From NCBI GenBank assembly GCA_036936605.1, contig JAUPFV010000004.1, positions 122,066,852 through 122,130,851 on the forward strand: a stretch of 64,000 nt of DNA, given 5' to 3'. Below are positions 12,601 through 24,809 of the stretch, piece after piece. The notes below the pieces were generated by a model that saw only the letters and a program-made list of their open reading frames with translations, had not been told where the DNA came from and did not search any database. The DNA comes from Limnanthes douglasii subsp. nivea. Taxonomy: Eukaryota; Streptophyta; Magnoliopsida; Brassicales; Limnanthaceae. The translations under genes and the position numbers were made by a program. Position 1 is the first letter of the stretch. The number at the start of each line of letters is the position of its first letter.

Positions 12601-14024
12601 TGAAAACATATGCCAAGCCTTTTATAACGTATTTACAAGAAGTGTAATGGATTGGCTAATAAATATGGAAAATTAGACTCTATGTAACCTATACTTGAAC
12701 GTACTTGCGAAATGATACCTTGGGGTATTTTACCTATTTGACAAATGAAATTCACTATCTCACTGAATCTCTAACGAATTATTTGTGGCTATTCAAACCA
12801 TTAATCTATTGATTTTTTCATGATTCGTTTTATTATGTCGTAGTAGTAAGACTTTAGTGAATTATAAAGTCATATATATTATTTATTATGCAACCTAACC
12901 TACTAATACTATAATCTATGATAACTATTGCAAAACCTGGTTTTAAACATATGTGGAACCTACACTTGCACATACTTATTAAATAAAACACTACTTATTT
13001 CGACATATATAAAGAATATAGTTCATTATATCGCCCAAACCCTGAAAAAAATATGTTTTGTCATTCTAATCCTTAATATATTGAGTTTTTTTTCTAGATC
13101 AATTTGTTTTTTTTTGTGTTGTGTTAGGAAACGTTTGGTGTAATATTAACGTTAGATGTTTGTTTTTATCATGTTACGACCTAAAATACTAAAATTATAC
13201 ATTATGAATATAATTATGAAACCTAGTATAACATTTATGCGAAAAAACATATTATTAATATGTGAAATATGTAATGGATAAGTTACAAAACATGTGGTTT
13301 TTTGTTGTGAAATAAAAATTTCCATAAAGTTTATATTTATGTATATGAGGTAAATGTTGGTCAAATATTTAAGATCGCATGGGTGAAATTGGTCGGTAAA
13401 CAACTCGAATTAGTAATTATACTCGAGAAGAAAGCACGATCCGGACCGCAAAATAATAACCCTTAGAGTTGTATATCAATAAAAACGATTCATCCACTAT
13501 AATAAATTATTGAAAGAAAAAGATTGAAAATAAAAATCAACCAGTAGCCAAAAAGAAGTTTTCCTTTTAAATAATAGGTTGGTCGATCGAACGTAATGGT
13601 ATGTGGTCATTAAGCTTGCTTTTTGGCGCACATAACCACACATCGGTTAAATAGTTCGAAAGATATACGGTCATGGAGAAGTTGAAAATGAATGAAGAAA
13701 TATTGGTAGAAATTCTATTATACGCAAGAGTATGTATGTGTGATATATTCATTAGCCTTAAGAATGATAATCTAGAGAATACATCCATCATCTATAACGT
13801 ATACTATTAGCATTAAAAATATATTTCTTGAAAAATACGGTCATCTGCAAATAAAATATTTATTGTTTAAATTACAACACAGAATTACATGCAATGGCAT
13901 AGACCCATAAATGAAGGATATGATATCATAACATACTTGTTTTTCGCACCCGATGAACATATATTTATTACGAACTTTCCCCTAGTGCTTATCATGGATA
14001 ATATATATTGATAAGAATATGAAA
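9641..14024. other. Long non-coding AT-rich interval
   Basis: I find no protein family, RNA gene or element end that I can support across these 4.4 kb. The only clear structure is the diverged ~340-bp tandem repeat at 12130-13290, listed separately. Short open frames on both strands show no recognisable motif and are probably chance. Confidence 0.55.
12130..13290. repeat. Diverged tandem repeat, ~340-bp unit, about four copies
   Basis: Corresponding anchor strings recur at about 12210, 12555, 12892 and 13170. Each has an AACCTAAC-like string, then an ACTATTATTATGG-like string, then AAACCTGGTTTAAAACATATG-like text. Spacings are about 345, 337 and 278 bp, the last shortened by an internal deletion. 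Each anchor is preceded by a GAATATTAACGTTA-like string. Copies are strongly diverged, so this is an old local satellite-like array. Confidence 0.7.
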
Positions 14025-14310
14025 TGTTGGGGGCCTAAATGTAATACAAATAAGGTTGTATGTGATAAATTTTATAGTTGAAAGAGAATATTTCAACTAC
14101 TTGTGAATATATGGGGTTAGAGTGTGATTTACCCATTTATGTAACTGATTCAGTTAAACTAAGTCTGGTGCACCTATATATAAAGGTTGAGACGCTGAAT
14201 AAAAGGTGACACTTTTTCATTAGACTAATTTTACGTTCACTATTATTTCTCTCTCTACCATTAAACTTTCTCTCTCTCTCTCTCTCCAAAAATGATATTT
14301 GCACTTAACA
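14025..14310 (+). repeat. 5' LTR of B1
   Basis: It starts TGTTGGGGGCCTAAATG and ends GCACTTAACA. A TATA box (TATATATAAAGG) lies at about 14175-14186, and a CT-rich leader follows near 14250-14288. The string GTAACTGATTCAGTT upstream of the TATA box is shared with the 3' LTR and with the B2 LTR. Confidence 0.88.
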
Positions 14311-14330
14311 AATTGGCAACCAAAGTGGGA
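14311..14330 (+). other. Primer-binding site of B1
   Basis: AATTGGCAACCAAAGTGGGA immediately follows the LTR. It differs by a few bases from the site of element A (TGGCGACCACAGTGGGA), which looks complementary to the 3' end of a tRNA-Arg. The tRNA assignment is from memory. Confidence 0.65.
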
Positions 14331-14559
14331 GTGAAATTCGATTCGTACCTTGATTTCACATCAAAAACCATAAATTGTAGATTTCTTGCACATGAATATC
14401 GCTCGAGATCAATATGGAACCAGGAAACAAAGCTGATCATGCGGTTTGAAAGGCAATTGATACTTAGAATACTGATTTACGTAGGGAATAAAGTAAAGAA
14501 GATGATCAAATTCCACCGCAACAAAGTCATTCAGATTTTGAAGTTCGGATGAATCAGTT

Positions 14560-15840
14560 GCTGGATAAGATAACAACATTGAATGATAAGTATGTTCAAA
14601 GAGAAAAATATATTCAGTAAGGAATGCTAAAATATGAGGTATGGCATTTTGAAAAGAAATGTGAGCTGGAAAATCAATCTAATTAATCATATACAGCTCA
14701 TTAGATTGAAGTGATCGGGATAAAACACATTTTGAGTCTGATAATGAATATCATACTTCACGAAAAGAAAAGAAAGACAAACACAAGTATATTACATCTA
14801 ATGATGATGAATTTAATAGATCAGAATCTGAAGAAGGATCATCTAATCAAAAGAGGTATCGAGAATCTTTTAAAGGAGAAATAGGTCGGCCTCGAAAATC
14901 GCGTAAGGAATATAAACAAAAAAGAGACAATGTTCTTCATTGTTTGAGGGAATCTGAATGGTGTAAAGGGAATACATCTAACCAATACACATGTATAGCT
15001 GATCGGAATTTGTATGTTGTTATAGGAACATGAGGAAACGATCAGTATGTACAAGGAGTAGACTGGAGAAATTCTCCTTTAAAAGTTGAGATAAGGTCTA
15101 TTACTCTTCTGAAGCGTTTTGATATCTCTAAGGTTGAAAAAATCGATGGGATGCAGGATTTTGATGATCACATCGAACAATTCAAGAATTATATGACGAA
15201 CCTCGAAGATGATGACATGCTGGTATGCGAAGTTTTTCTCAGACGTTCAAGGGCACATTATTTAAATGGTATAATAGGATTATGAGGGAATCTATTATTA
15301 ACTTTAGGGAGTTCTATACAGCTTTTGGACGATAGTTTAAGGGGATCAAATATATACGTGCAGATAGAGATACAATAATATAATGTAAGCAAGTTGTGGG
15401 AGAAAACCTGAAGGACTATACAAAAAGTTGTGTGTGAACAAAAGCAGGATTGATAATTGTGAAGAGCTAGTTGTTATGGTTGCATTTTGACAAGGATTAT
15501 TACCATGTGATTTGGAAAATGAAACAAATAAAAAAGAGATCCTTGAATTAAAGTGGAAGAATCAACTAGGGTTCAAAAATTGGTTGGACCTAGTCAAAAG
15601 AATTCAGGACAGGTGTTAAATAATCAAGTACACTCTTTGAATTATCAGCCACCTCGTCAAAGGAATAAGAATAATTTGCCTCCTCGGACTATGGGGGGGG
15701 GGGGTTTCCAACTCAAAGTTACAGTTTATCAGTTTCAAAGACCAAGGCTAAATCAGTGGATAAGGACAAAGTGTTTTGTTGGTTTAACTGAGAATGTTGT
15801 TACAATTTACGAAAAGTCCAAAGGCTATGTAAGCTTTTGA
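14560..15840 (+). pseudogene. B1 gag (decayed)
   Basis: This region encodes the capsid-type protein that packages element RNA. A charged N-terminal part (14560-15050) is broken by several stops. The gag core starts near 15060 (WRNSPL, LLKRFDISKVEKIDGM, DDHIEQFKNYMTNLEDDDML) and aligns with element A (RFDSTKMEKYDGSTDPDNHL). Stops and frameshifts follow at about 15280-15545. The open stretch 15553-15840 matches the linker before the zinc-knuckle-like region and includes an unusual run of ten G (15696-15705). Confidence 0.82.
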
Positions 15841-15852
15841 AGTCCAGTTCTA

Positions 15853-16858
15853 ATGAACAAACCAATACAGGAGTGCAATAACAGATTTTCCAAGTATCAT
15901 AATAATATTGGGCACGACACTGCAGACTGTATAGCTTTAAAGAATGAGATACAAGTTTTAGTAGAAAATGTTACATTGGTTGCTTTTGTTAAAGGGAAGA
16001 GTAGTAGATCAAAATTTCCGAGCACATCGACACAACAATGTGCTACTCCAAATTTGAAGGAAGAAAGTTCATTGATGATTTTAGATTCTACATGTGATGA
16101 TTTTGCTACAACATCAGAATATTTGGATACAGATCCAGATCGATTGATTTTGATGGTTGTGGATGAGCCAGTAGAGTAGGGACGGGTTCGAAGCTTACGT
16201 GAGTATTTTGAATCCTTACCAATCTTTGGGGGAGATTCCATGAGTGGTAATTCTAATAGTCCCCAAAAAAATACATGTGGTCCGTTTAACAACTTATGTA
16301 AACTAAAGGATATCTACTCATTTATATGGCAAGCATGATACTCCTTTTATTTTGTTTGATGAGGATAATTTGAGGGGAATAGGTGGTCCTCATGAGGATG
16401 CAGTGGTTATAGTGAAAAAATATATGGAATTGAAATTGAACATGTTCTGATAGATACACAGAGTTTTGCAAATGTGTTATTCAAATCTACGTATGATAGG
16501 ATGTGTAATCTTTCTTGAATTTTTTGGTCTCATAGTACTATAATTGGCTTTATAGGGGTAATAACTCTGGTGATTGGCGAATTCGAAGGTGAGGTATCTT
16601 TGGGCAAAAGCCTGTTTAAAAAAGAAAGTTCAAGTCTTATTCATGGTAGTTGAATGTCCAACCAGTTATAATGATATTTTTGGGAGATCTTGGCTTGGAA
16701 GAATGTATGTTGTTCTGTTTACTGCTCATCAATATTTGAAATATGTTATTGGAGATCGTGTTGGTGTGGTTCGAAGCGACCAAAAAGTAGCCAAGGAATG
16801 TTATGCAACAACACTCAGAGTTCGAGGTTCTAATTATGAGCATCAGATGGCTGAATAA
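15853..16858 (+). pseudogene. B1 gag C-terminus and protease (decayed), ending at the conserved stop
   Basis: It opens with a Cys/His region FSKYHNNIGHDTADC, close to element A (FCQYHNDIGHNIDDC). The retropepsin follows at about 16350-16730. Its catalytic Asp-Thr-Gly is changed to Asp-Thr-Gln (LIDTQSFANVLF), so it could not be active. The frame changes near 16190 and 16570. The last open part, 16574-16858, ends QMAE then TAA, followed by CAACCA. B2 and A have a stop at the same residue. Confidence 0.82.
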
Positions 16859-17029
16859 CAACCAAGGGGGTTGACTTTGGATGTACAAAGAATTCATGAT
16901 CCAAGGGAAACTACGGGTTCTTTAATAGTGAGTTAGGACATTGAAGAGCATAATTTTTTTTCTAATGGGAAGACCTTACAAATAGGAACATTGTTATCCT
17001 CTACTTTACGTGACTAGTTGTAACAATTT

Positions 17030-17521
17030 GTGTTTGCTAATTTGGATGTTTTTGCTTGGAAAATAGGGGATATAATAGGAGTTCCATCTGAAATAATATG
17101 CCATAGACTAGCTATAAATCTGAGGATAAAGCCTGTTATTCAGAAGAGACAAGATTATTCTAGTAGAAAAAGTCATAGGTTATTGTTCAAGAGGTGGATT
17201 TTCTCTATAGCGTCAGACAGATTAGGGAGGCACAATATCCTTTATGGAATCCAAATCTTGTGTTAGTAAAAAAATAAGAGTGGAAAGTGGTGAATGTGTG
17301 TTGACTTCACAAATTTAAACCGAGCATGTCGTAAAGACCCATTCTATGTCCCTCAAATAAATCAGTTAATTGATTTTACTTCCGAGAACAAAATTCTTTC
17401 TTTTATGGATGCTTTTGCATGGTATAATCAAATTCAAATGGATCCAAAAGATCAGGTTTTCTTACAAATATTTTCCTTTTTTCCAAGCCTCAAATTGGAG
17501 AACAATTATTTATATATATAG
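17030..17521 (+). pseudogene. B1 reverse transcriptase, N-terminal part, catalytic core deleted
   Basis: The translation matches the Gypsy reverse transcriptase N-terminus (VFAWKIGDIIGVPSEIICH, then CVDFTNLNRACRKDPFYVP, then MDAFAWYNQIQMDPKDQ). After MDPKDQ near 17455 it jumps to the start of RNase H. The segment holding the YVDD catalytic box, about 0.5 kb in B2, has been lost. Further stops occur near 16934, 17012 and 17264. Confidence 0.85.
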
Positions 17522-18383
17522 TAGTGTGTAAGTTTGTTGTAGGCGTAGTTTTGATATGCGAAGACAAGAGAATTTTAAAGCCAATTATTTCTTGGCATCA
17601 GAGAAAAGGTTTTTGAAACTTGAAAAAATGGCTTTGGCTTTAGTGGTGGCTGCTAGGTAAATGCGCCCTTATTTTCAAGGTCACACCAGTATGGTTTGGA
17701 CTTCTTCCCCCCTAAATAATGTGTTACAACGTCCAAATATTTCTAGTAGAATGACCAAATTGTTAGTAGAATTAGGAGATTTTGACATCATTTTTGCTCC
17801 TCGAACGACTATCAAAGCTCAAGCTTTAGCTAATTTTCTGGTCAAATTTCATTCGAGCCGATCAGATGAAGGGACAGATAAAGAGGACTTGCCAGAAACT
17901 TCGATGTGGATGGCTCGAACAGATGGTGGGTCTAGCATAATGGAGTGTAGTGCAGGGGTTCAATTAGTTGCACCCTCTAGGGAGGTAATTTATCATGCAA
18001 TTCGTTTTGGCTTTCACGAATTGAATAATGAGGCTGAGTATGAGGTTGTCTTAGCTGGTTTAAAGCTTCCAAATATTTGTTGAGCAACAACAGTTTGTTT
18101 GGAATCAGATTTGCAGCTAGTGGAAAATCATATGGCACGTGAATTTGAGGCCAAGAAAGATCAATTAATTATGCATCTACGCGAGCTTCGAAATTTGACT
18201 ATTCTATTTGACAAAGTGATTGTAGAGAATATTAACCGGGGAGATAATACAATAGCTAATTATTTGGCAAAAATTGCTTATACAGAAGAATATCGATGGA
18301 CATTGTTACAGGAGATTCCTCTGATATTAACACAATCACAACAATGTAAATATGATGGGAAGTATTTGTCACTCCAGACATAA
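17522..18383 (+). pseudogene. B1 dual RNase H region (decayed)
   Basis: The first RNase H, of the usual Gypsy type, is seen in KRFLKLEKMALALVVAAR, MRPYFQGH and FDIIFAPRTTIKAQALANF. A second RNase H follows at about 17905-18290: RTDGGSS with the first catalytic Asp, NNEAEYEVVLAGL with the Glu, LESDLQLVENH with the next Asp, and NTIANYLAKIAYT where A and B2 keep the final Asp better. Two RNase H domains in series are a hallmark of the Tat lineage. Stops lie at 17658 and 18081. Confidence 0.85.
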
Positions 18384-18469
18384 TTCACAATGATTTGAGG
18401 TCTAATATCCTTAATTTTATACTAAGAGGTATGTTACCTCAAGATGCACAGCTGGCTAAAAAATCTTTA

Positions 18470-18655
18470 AGTAGATGGAATGTTATACAAAAAATCTTTA
18501 AGTGGACCATTGCTGTGTTTTTTGGATGGAGTGTTATACAAAAAACCATTGCTGTGTTTTTTGGATGGAGTGTTAAGGTATAAGTCCCATGGTTACGTTG
18601 TATTGGATAGAGTGTTATACAAAAAATCTTTAAGTGGACCATTGCTGTGTTTTTT
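18470..18655 (+). repeat. Local tandem repeats inside the B1 integrase N-terminus
   Basis: The strings GTTATACAAAAAATCTTTAA and GGACCATTGCTGTGTTTTTT recur in three partial copies of different length across this stretch. B2 and A have only one copy here (near 35050 and 55330), so the expansion is private to B1. Confidence 0.85.
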
Positions 18656-18689
18656 GTGAAAAGAAGAATCTTAAGAAATTTTATCCCAG

Positions 18690-19773
18690 TTGCATGATGG
18701 TGAAGGTTTAGCTCATTTAATTTGAAATCCTGACGCGTCGAGTTTTGTTGGCAGGTTATTATTAGCCTTCAATTATGAAAGATGTTAAGGTCTTAGTTTG
18801 AAGTTGTGAGCTTGTCAACGATTTGCCAATTCTATTCATAAACCAACATTTCGACTTATATATATATATATTTGTGAAGCTATTCCTTATGACATATGAG
18901 GAATAGACTTGGTAGGACCATTGCCTATGGCTTCTGGAGGACGTCAAATGATCATTGTGGCAGTCGGTTATATTTTGAAGTGGACTGAGGCTCAACCATT
19001 ATCTGGTACAAAAGCCAAAGATGTGATTAAGTTCATTGTGAATAATATTTTTTTTCTTTCGAGTGTCTCGGAGAATCACCACAGATAATGGTCCTCAATT
19101 CAATAATAGAGAAATGACTTATACTTGTGCTTCGAGGAATATCACATAGTTTTTTTATACGCTTTTTCATCCTCGGGTAAATGGTGAAGTAGAGGTGACT
19201 AATAGGTCTATTTTGGAAAGTTTGAAGAAGAATTTAACAGGTGTTGCAGGAAAGTGGCCTAACTATTTGCAATAGGTGTTGTGGGCTTATCGTACAACTT
19301 CTAGAGAGGCCACTCAAGAAATACATTTTCCCTTGGTATATGGTATGGATGTTGTTAGCCCTGCATAATCTATTTAACCTTCTTATAGAGTAATTCATTA
19401 TTCCGAAGAGCTAAATGAAGAGGAAAAGAGAACAGACCTAGACTTGATTGAAGAATAATGACTTAGAGCACATTTGAATATGACTCATTATCAAACTTTG
19501 ATGAGGAGTCGATATAATTTGAACGTGAGAATGAGGGATTTTAAAATATATGACAAACTCTTAAGGAAAGTATTCCTTTATACAAGGGATAAACAAGTTA
19601 GAAAGATGGCATCGAATCGGGAGGGTCCTTATATGGTGATGGAAAAAATAAAGTCGGGTACGTATCACCTTTGTGATAAGCAGGCCATGATACTTCAACA
19701 TCCTTGGAACATAGAACATTTAAAACTATATTGGGAATTATTTTATCTTTTTGAGACTTTTTTGAATAATTGA
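18690..19773 (+). pseudogene. B1 integrase (decayed)
   Basis: The integrase inserts the DNA copy into the genome. The zinc-binding N-terminus is damaged (18690-18830). The catalytic core is seen in GIDLVGPLPMASGGRQ, ITTDNGPQFNNREM and FHPRVNGEVEVTNR, giving the first two Asp regions and the Glu of the D,D-35-E triad. A C-terminal part (REGPYMVMEKIKSGTYHL, HPWNIEHLKLYWE) matches A and B2. There are stops near 18900, 19148, 19273 and 19366. The final stop is displaced to 19771-19773. Confidence 0.86.
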
Positions 19774-19802
19774 CACACCTTTTCCTACCTTGTTGGCGCA
19801 GT

Positions 19803-19821
19803 GAGGTTTTAACGAGGTGTC
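19803..19821 (+). promoter_or_regulatory. Conserved motif after integrase (B1)
   Basis: GAGGTTTTAACGAGGTGTC lies about 30 bp after the integrase end. It recurs at 36239-36256 in B2 (18 of 19 bases) and at 56529-56547 in A, while the surrounding sequence differs. Its function is unknown. Confidence 0.7.
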
Positions 19822-20419
19822 ATGTACATGTTCAATGATATTAATAAAAAATTGTTTGGAAAATGGTTGTTTTAAATACAAGTATTTATATTATCTTGGT
19901 AACTGGTGAAAAATGATCATCTTTGAAGTTGTTAACCAATATTAGTTCTTCTGATTCGAAGTGTTATACGTTTACTAAAAGTGTTGTTAAAAAACAACCA
20001 TATTCGAGGTGATACGTTCTCTAAACGCACTCATTATATTCAATGTGTTACGTTCTCCAAACAAACCAGTTCTATTCGAGATGCTACATTCTCTAAACGC
20101 ACTAATTGTATTTGAGGTGTTAACATTTTCTAAATGCACTATTTTTATTTGACAAATTACATATATACATATATATATATATATATGTGACATATATTGG
20201 AATTCGAGGTCATTGTGACTTGTTTATAAAATTAAAAATATTTATGATAAGATCAAACTTGGCAAACAAATGTGGAAAGAAAAAGAGTAGTTTTTTATTG
20301 AAGTTAAAATCCAATCTTACGAAAAGATGTTTTTGAATGCCAATAAGTTAAGCATTCACCAAAATAAGTCATCAAAAAAAAGAAAATGATTTCAAAATAC
20401 ATACAAAAAGAAACAACAA

Positions 20420-23400
20420 TTAATCATTATCTTCGGAGTTCTCTTCGGATGAATCTCCTTCTTGTTCACTGGTATTTTCATTTTATTTTTTATCCCTCCC
20501 GAAATCTTTAGAGGAGGTTTTCTGTATAAAACTATGTTTAGAGGGCTTTAACGTTGTTCAGATTACTTAGACAATATTTTAGAGAGAGAAAGACGTTTTT
20601 TTAAAAAGACAAAGTCAATAAAATATTTGCTTAATCATTGATCAATAACCCTTTCCTTAAAAAGGGAGGGTCTATTTATAGTACAAATAGTAGGTCCCAC
20701 AAGCTTAACAATTTCAAAATTGTAGTCCTATCCTCAAGTCTATTGTTTGCTTTACATTAGTCCTTTTTCTTTACATAATTGATAATTTCTCCTAAGAAAC
20801 TCTCTTTATCAACAAAACACCCTCATCTTTCCTAGATCTTTAATCTTCCCTTATCACTTTTGACTCGGTCTCTTTGGAATAATTAGTGGGAACAAGGTCA
20901 AAATCTTCACTAGGACGGTTGTCTATGGGGATAAAATCCCAAAAGCTTGACAGATTTGCTTTCGGGAACACTGCATGAAATTCGCGGAGCAAAGTTATTG
21001 TTTGTTGATCTTCGGAATTTTGGATTGCAGGTAATGTGTCCAGTTCTTACTCAGTCTTAGCATTTTTCCCAGCTGTTTGTTTTTCTTCTTCGAGTCTTCT
21101 CCCGAGTGCATTCATATCATTAGTCAACTTCTTCTTTTCTCCTTTACTCCTGTTCAGAGATTCTTGAAGGGAGGAGTATTTTTTTATGTTCCTTAGATAT
21201 CTCCCTAGCATGTTTGGCTTTAAGATAATCCATCTCATCCTGATGGGAAGTCTTGAGTTCTTTTGTTTGTTGTTCATGCACAGAACGTAGATGACGTTTG
21301 AGGTGGATAGCTCTTTTATTATATTCTGATGTGTCAACCTGGAGAACATGAAATTGTTCCTCGATTTGTTTTCCAGATATTTCTTTCATCTTATTCTCTA
21401 TAGTAGCATCTTTTTTATATCAAACCATATATTTAGCCATGGTTTCCAAATGGCTTCGAGCAGAGCTTACTTCTGTGCACAATGCTTTTGCTGCTGTTTC
21501 AAGATTAGAAAAAGGTTGCAGTACAAGTAACACGTCTTCGAACGGCTCTTGGATAAGTATGAACCTCTGGTTATTGAAAGGCCCGAGAGCAGGCAATGAG
21601 GAAGCTACCGGAAGTTCTGAATTTAGAATTTCCTGTGAAAGAGGAGCAGTAACCTCATGACCAATTTTTTGAAGTTTCTCTTGGTTCTGTTGGACACTCG
21701 AATTCATATCTTTATAGAGGTCTTAAAGTTCCTCTATACTAATGGGATAATCAAGAGCAAAGTGGTCATCTCTTCGGTGATCTTCCACTCGAGGTTCTCT
21801 TTGGTGATATTCCACTACAGTTTCTTCAGCTTCGAAAGCATGCCCTTCTGAGACAGTTTCTTCAGGGTTCTTTTATGTTCTTTTAACTGGTGAAGTTTTC
21901 GAAGTATTCTTTTTCTTTGGGGCATCCGTTTTCTTTCTTTTTTAAGAAGGTTCAATCTCAACTCCTTCTTCGATTGTTGGAACGCTAGCTTCAGTTTTCT
22001 TCCTTTTGGTATTAGTTTCCCTCTTTTGTGGCTTTGGTTTAGTTGAAGGGCTAGCACCGGATATACTACCTGATTTTTTTCTTTTTTCTTTTATTTTTCA
22101 AGGGAAGATGACTGTCAAATCTATTTCGCATAGGCAAAGTAACCTTCCTATCAGGTGCTATCAATCTCATCACAACAAGTTCTGGGTTTAGTGGCTCCAT
22201 CAAATTTTTGGAGAGGTTGGAACCCAAGGAGATCCTCCACGGATGACTATTGATAAAGTTTATGGGTTGAAAAGATGACTGGAATCCATTGCCCTATTCC
22301 TTTTTTGCCCAACTAGCCAACTTGGCAAAAATATCTATTGCATCCTTCTTCCGACCATTGTACGTCTTCGACATTCCTGAGTACAGTACCAATACATATA
22401 AAAAAAATCAAGCTATAAAAGATGAGACAAAAAGATAAGAGAACTTATTGTTTCTTCTCCAAACAAGGTTGAGTTTTGAAGGGTTCTCTTCGGATATCGC
22501 CTTTCCAAAATTTGTTTCCAAAATTTGTCAACTTCGAGTAGGTCGTCGATAATTTCGAAAGCATTATTAAGTGTAAGATAGTAGAAAACCAGTACTGGTC
22601 CATTTAAAAGTCCAGTCATGGCGATGAAGTCTTTGATGGAGAGAGGAATTTGGCTTAGTCTATAACCCCTAATCACTGAAAAAGTGTGAACCATGAATTC
22701 AGTGTTACTTCTGTAGGGCAGAGGTTCGGGAGTTTAAAGTACTCCGCCATCATCGGATCTAATGGGAACCAAATACCTCAATTGATGATCTCAAGATAGA
22801 CCACCAATTCATTTTTTCCACAATCAAATGAAGTTTCCCCCTCTTTTGGTAGTCGAAGCGTTATGTTGTCTACTATTACTCATTACTTTTTTAGACGACC
22901 ATCTTGAGCTTTACTATAATAAATATATGGCATATTTTTCAGTGTCATGATGTATTTAGGGAGAAGTGATTTTAAATTTAAACTTATTAAAGCAGCAATA
23001 TGCTCGGGAATTTCAAATAGAGTTTTCTTTTTCTTTTCTTTTTTCTCAGGTGCCCCTTTCGGCGAAGCATCATTTTCAGTATCAGATGCAACCCCACTTC
23101 CTTTAGCCTTGATATTTGACACAGTTGTCTCTGAATCTGTTTCTTCTCCACAATTTTTTTCTATTAGTTGAGGAGGATTTGGGTTCGATGTTGGATTGTT
23201 TTTCTTGAATATTCGAGGGATTTTGTTGTGACTCCACATTAGTCTCAACAATCTCCCTTAGGGGAGAAAATGGTGGTGTAGATTTATTTGTGATGTTTTG
23301 AGTAGTGTTTTGGGAAGTGTTTTCAGCCTCGAAGTCCCTGATGGCTATGGATGCTTTCTTTTTAACAGGACGACTTTGAATGGGATGAGATTTTAGCATA

Positions 23401-23781
23401 ATCTAAAAAGTCTCTTTGCGTAATGTTCGAGGTAGATCAGGATTGATAGGTAATAAATTTATTTCTTATCTTTTTCTGTGAGTAGATGTGCTTTGTGATA
23501 CTTTGTGGTTGTTCTGAAGAGAAAAATATGTGTAGCCATAAAATATTGGAGAAGAATTTTGAGGTGATGATTGTGGTAAGTGGTTTCTTTCTAGGTTAGA
23601 TGAACTTTGAAACTTAGGGGAACTTTGATTGGGGTTAAAATTACCTTAAACAGTAGTTTTAGTTGAAAATTTAGGAGAATTGTTTATTACCCATGCAGCT
23701 TTATATTCAATAGCCCGCTCATTGATACACAAGTAATCGTAAGCGGCAAAAATTTGCTTTTTAGTGGGTGAGGATTTCTTC
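20420..23781 (-). pseudogene. B1 antisense ORF, gypsy-type transposon domain protein (decayed)
   Basis: A long gene on the strand opposite to gag-pol, as known for Tat elements. It starts at ATG 23781 (MKKSSPTKKQIFAAYDYL) and ends at the stop 20422-20420 after a Ser/Glu-rich tail. The middle (about 22880-22480) matches the plant 'putative gypsy type transposon' family: RLPKEGETSFDCGKNELVVY, then WFPLDPMMAEYFKL, then RLSQIPLSIKDFIAMTGL. The C-terminal half is charged and coiled-coil-like (HLRSVHEQQTKELKTSHQDE). Many stops and shifts break it. An AT-rich piece at about 22436-22381 corresponds to the in-frame intron of element A. The protein's role is unknown. Confidence 0.8.
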
Positions 23782-23980
23782 ATAAACTAAGATGAAGAAG
23801 AATTTTCAAATTAGGAAATGTGAGTTTTTCATCGAAGGTAGCCAAGAAATTGGTTTTTTCAGATTAAGAAAGCTAAGAATCTGGATTATTAGGTGAAGAT
23901 AGCTAGGGATTTTCTCAGAGAATAGTTACTTTCTCTCACTTTAAGGTATTTTTGTTTCAAAAATAATGAGTAAGTAAAGT

Positions 23981-23987
23981 ATTTATA
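23981..23987 (-). promoter_or_regulatory. Possible TATA box for the B1 antisense gene
   Basis: On the minus strand TATAAAT lies about 200 bp upstream of the antisense ATG at 23781. Element A has a TATA-like string in the equivalent place (59991-59985). Confidence 0.5.
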
Positions 23988-24528
23988 AAGGAGAGGAGAA
24001 AGAGAAAGTGGTCAAAGAAGTTGGAGAGGTGATGATGACTATTGGGTAGAAAGATGGAATACCATACGGTTACTTGTAAAGGAATAATGAGACACTTGTT
24101 AGTTGTTAGACCTAATGGCAAGCGTAGTGGTTCATCGTATGTGTACTGATTCTATATCAAACATTTCCAATCGTTACGAAAAGGCCAGCTAATGATTCTA
24201 TGTATGAATATTCAAAGAATGAAGAAAGGGTCAAGCCAATTTTGAAGTGAACATAAGTAAAAGTTTATTCGAGGAGAACAAGTATATGACTTAACATTCT
24301 GGAATCAGTTGACAAATGATTTATGTTCGAGGCAAAATATGAATGTATATTTATTTGAGGACAACAATTGTTGACTAATCATTTTGACAAGAAGATTAGA
24401 ACATCTAATGCGAATCAAATTAGATTTTTACAAGTAATAGTTTTTACCTACCATGATTTCCGATGATTACTAGTACCTATTCATGGACCTTCATAAGAAC
24501 TAAGAAGACTGCTGATAAGGATACGCAA

Positions 24529-24809
24529 ATTTGAGGGTCTAAATGTAATACAAATAAGGTTGTATGTGATAAATTGTATAGTCAAAATAAAGTATTTAAA
24601 CTACTTGTAAATATAGAGGGTTAAAGTTTAATTGACTCATTTGTGTAACTGATTCAGTTAAACTAAATCTAATGCGCCTATAAATAAAGGTTGAGGCGAT
24701 GAATAAAGGGTGATACTTTTTCATTAGACTGAATTTACTTTCTCTCTTATTTTCTCTTTATACAATTAAACTCTATCTCTCTCTCAAGAAACGAGTTTCA
24801 CACTTAACA
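24529..24809 (+). repeat. 3' LTR of B1
   Basis: It aligns along its length with 14025-14310: GGGTCTAAATGTAATACAAA, then GTAACTGATTCAGTT, then a TATA box (TATAAATA, 24679-24686), ending CACTTAACA at 24809. The first bases have lost the expected TG. Confidence 0.87.

Larger units (their letters stand above)
14025..24809 (+). mobile_element. Ty3/Gypsy Tat-lineage retrotransposon B1 (complete but decayed)
   Basis: Two related LTRs (14025-14310 and 24529-24809) enclose a primer-binding site, gag, protease, a deleted reverse transcriptase, two RNase H domains, integrase, and a long antisense gene. Dual RNase H plus an antisense ORF before the 3' LTR mark the plant Tat lineage. The LTRs differ by many substitutions and indels, and most frames carry stops, so the insertion is old. 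No target duplication remains visible. B2 at 30229-39837 is the same family. Confidence 0.9.

Noticed and set aside
14292..14552. 86-codon frame starting in the B1 LTR
   Set aside because: It crosses the LTR end and primer-binding site and has no counterpart in A or B2.
20160..20188. (TA)n tract as a regulatory or origin element
   Set aside because: A simple microsatellite in the non-coding part of B1, with nothing conserved in B2 or A.
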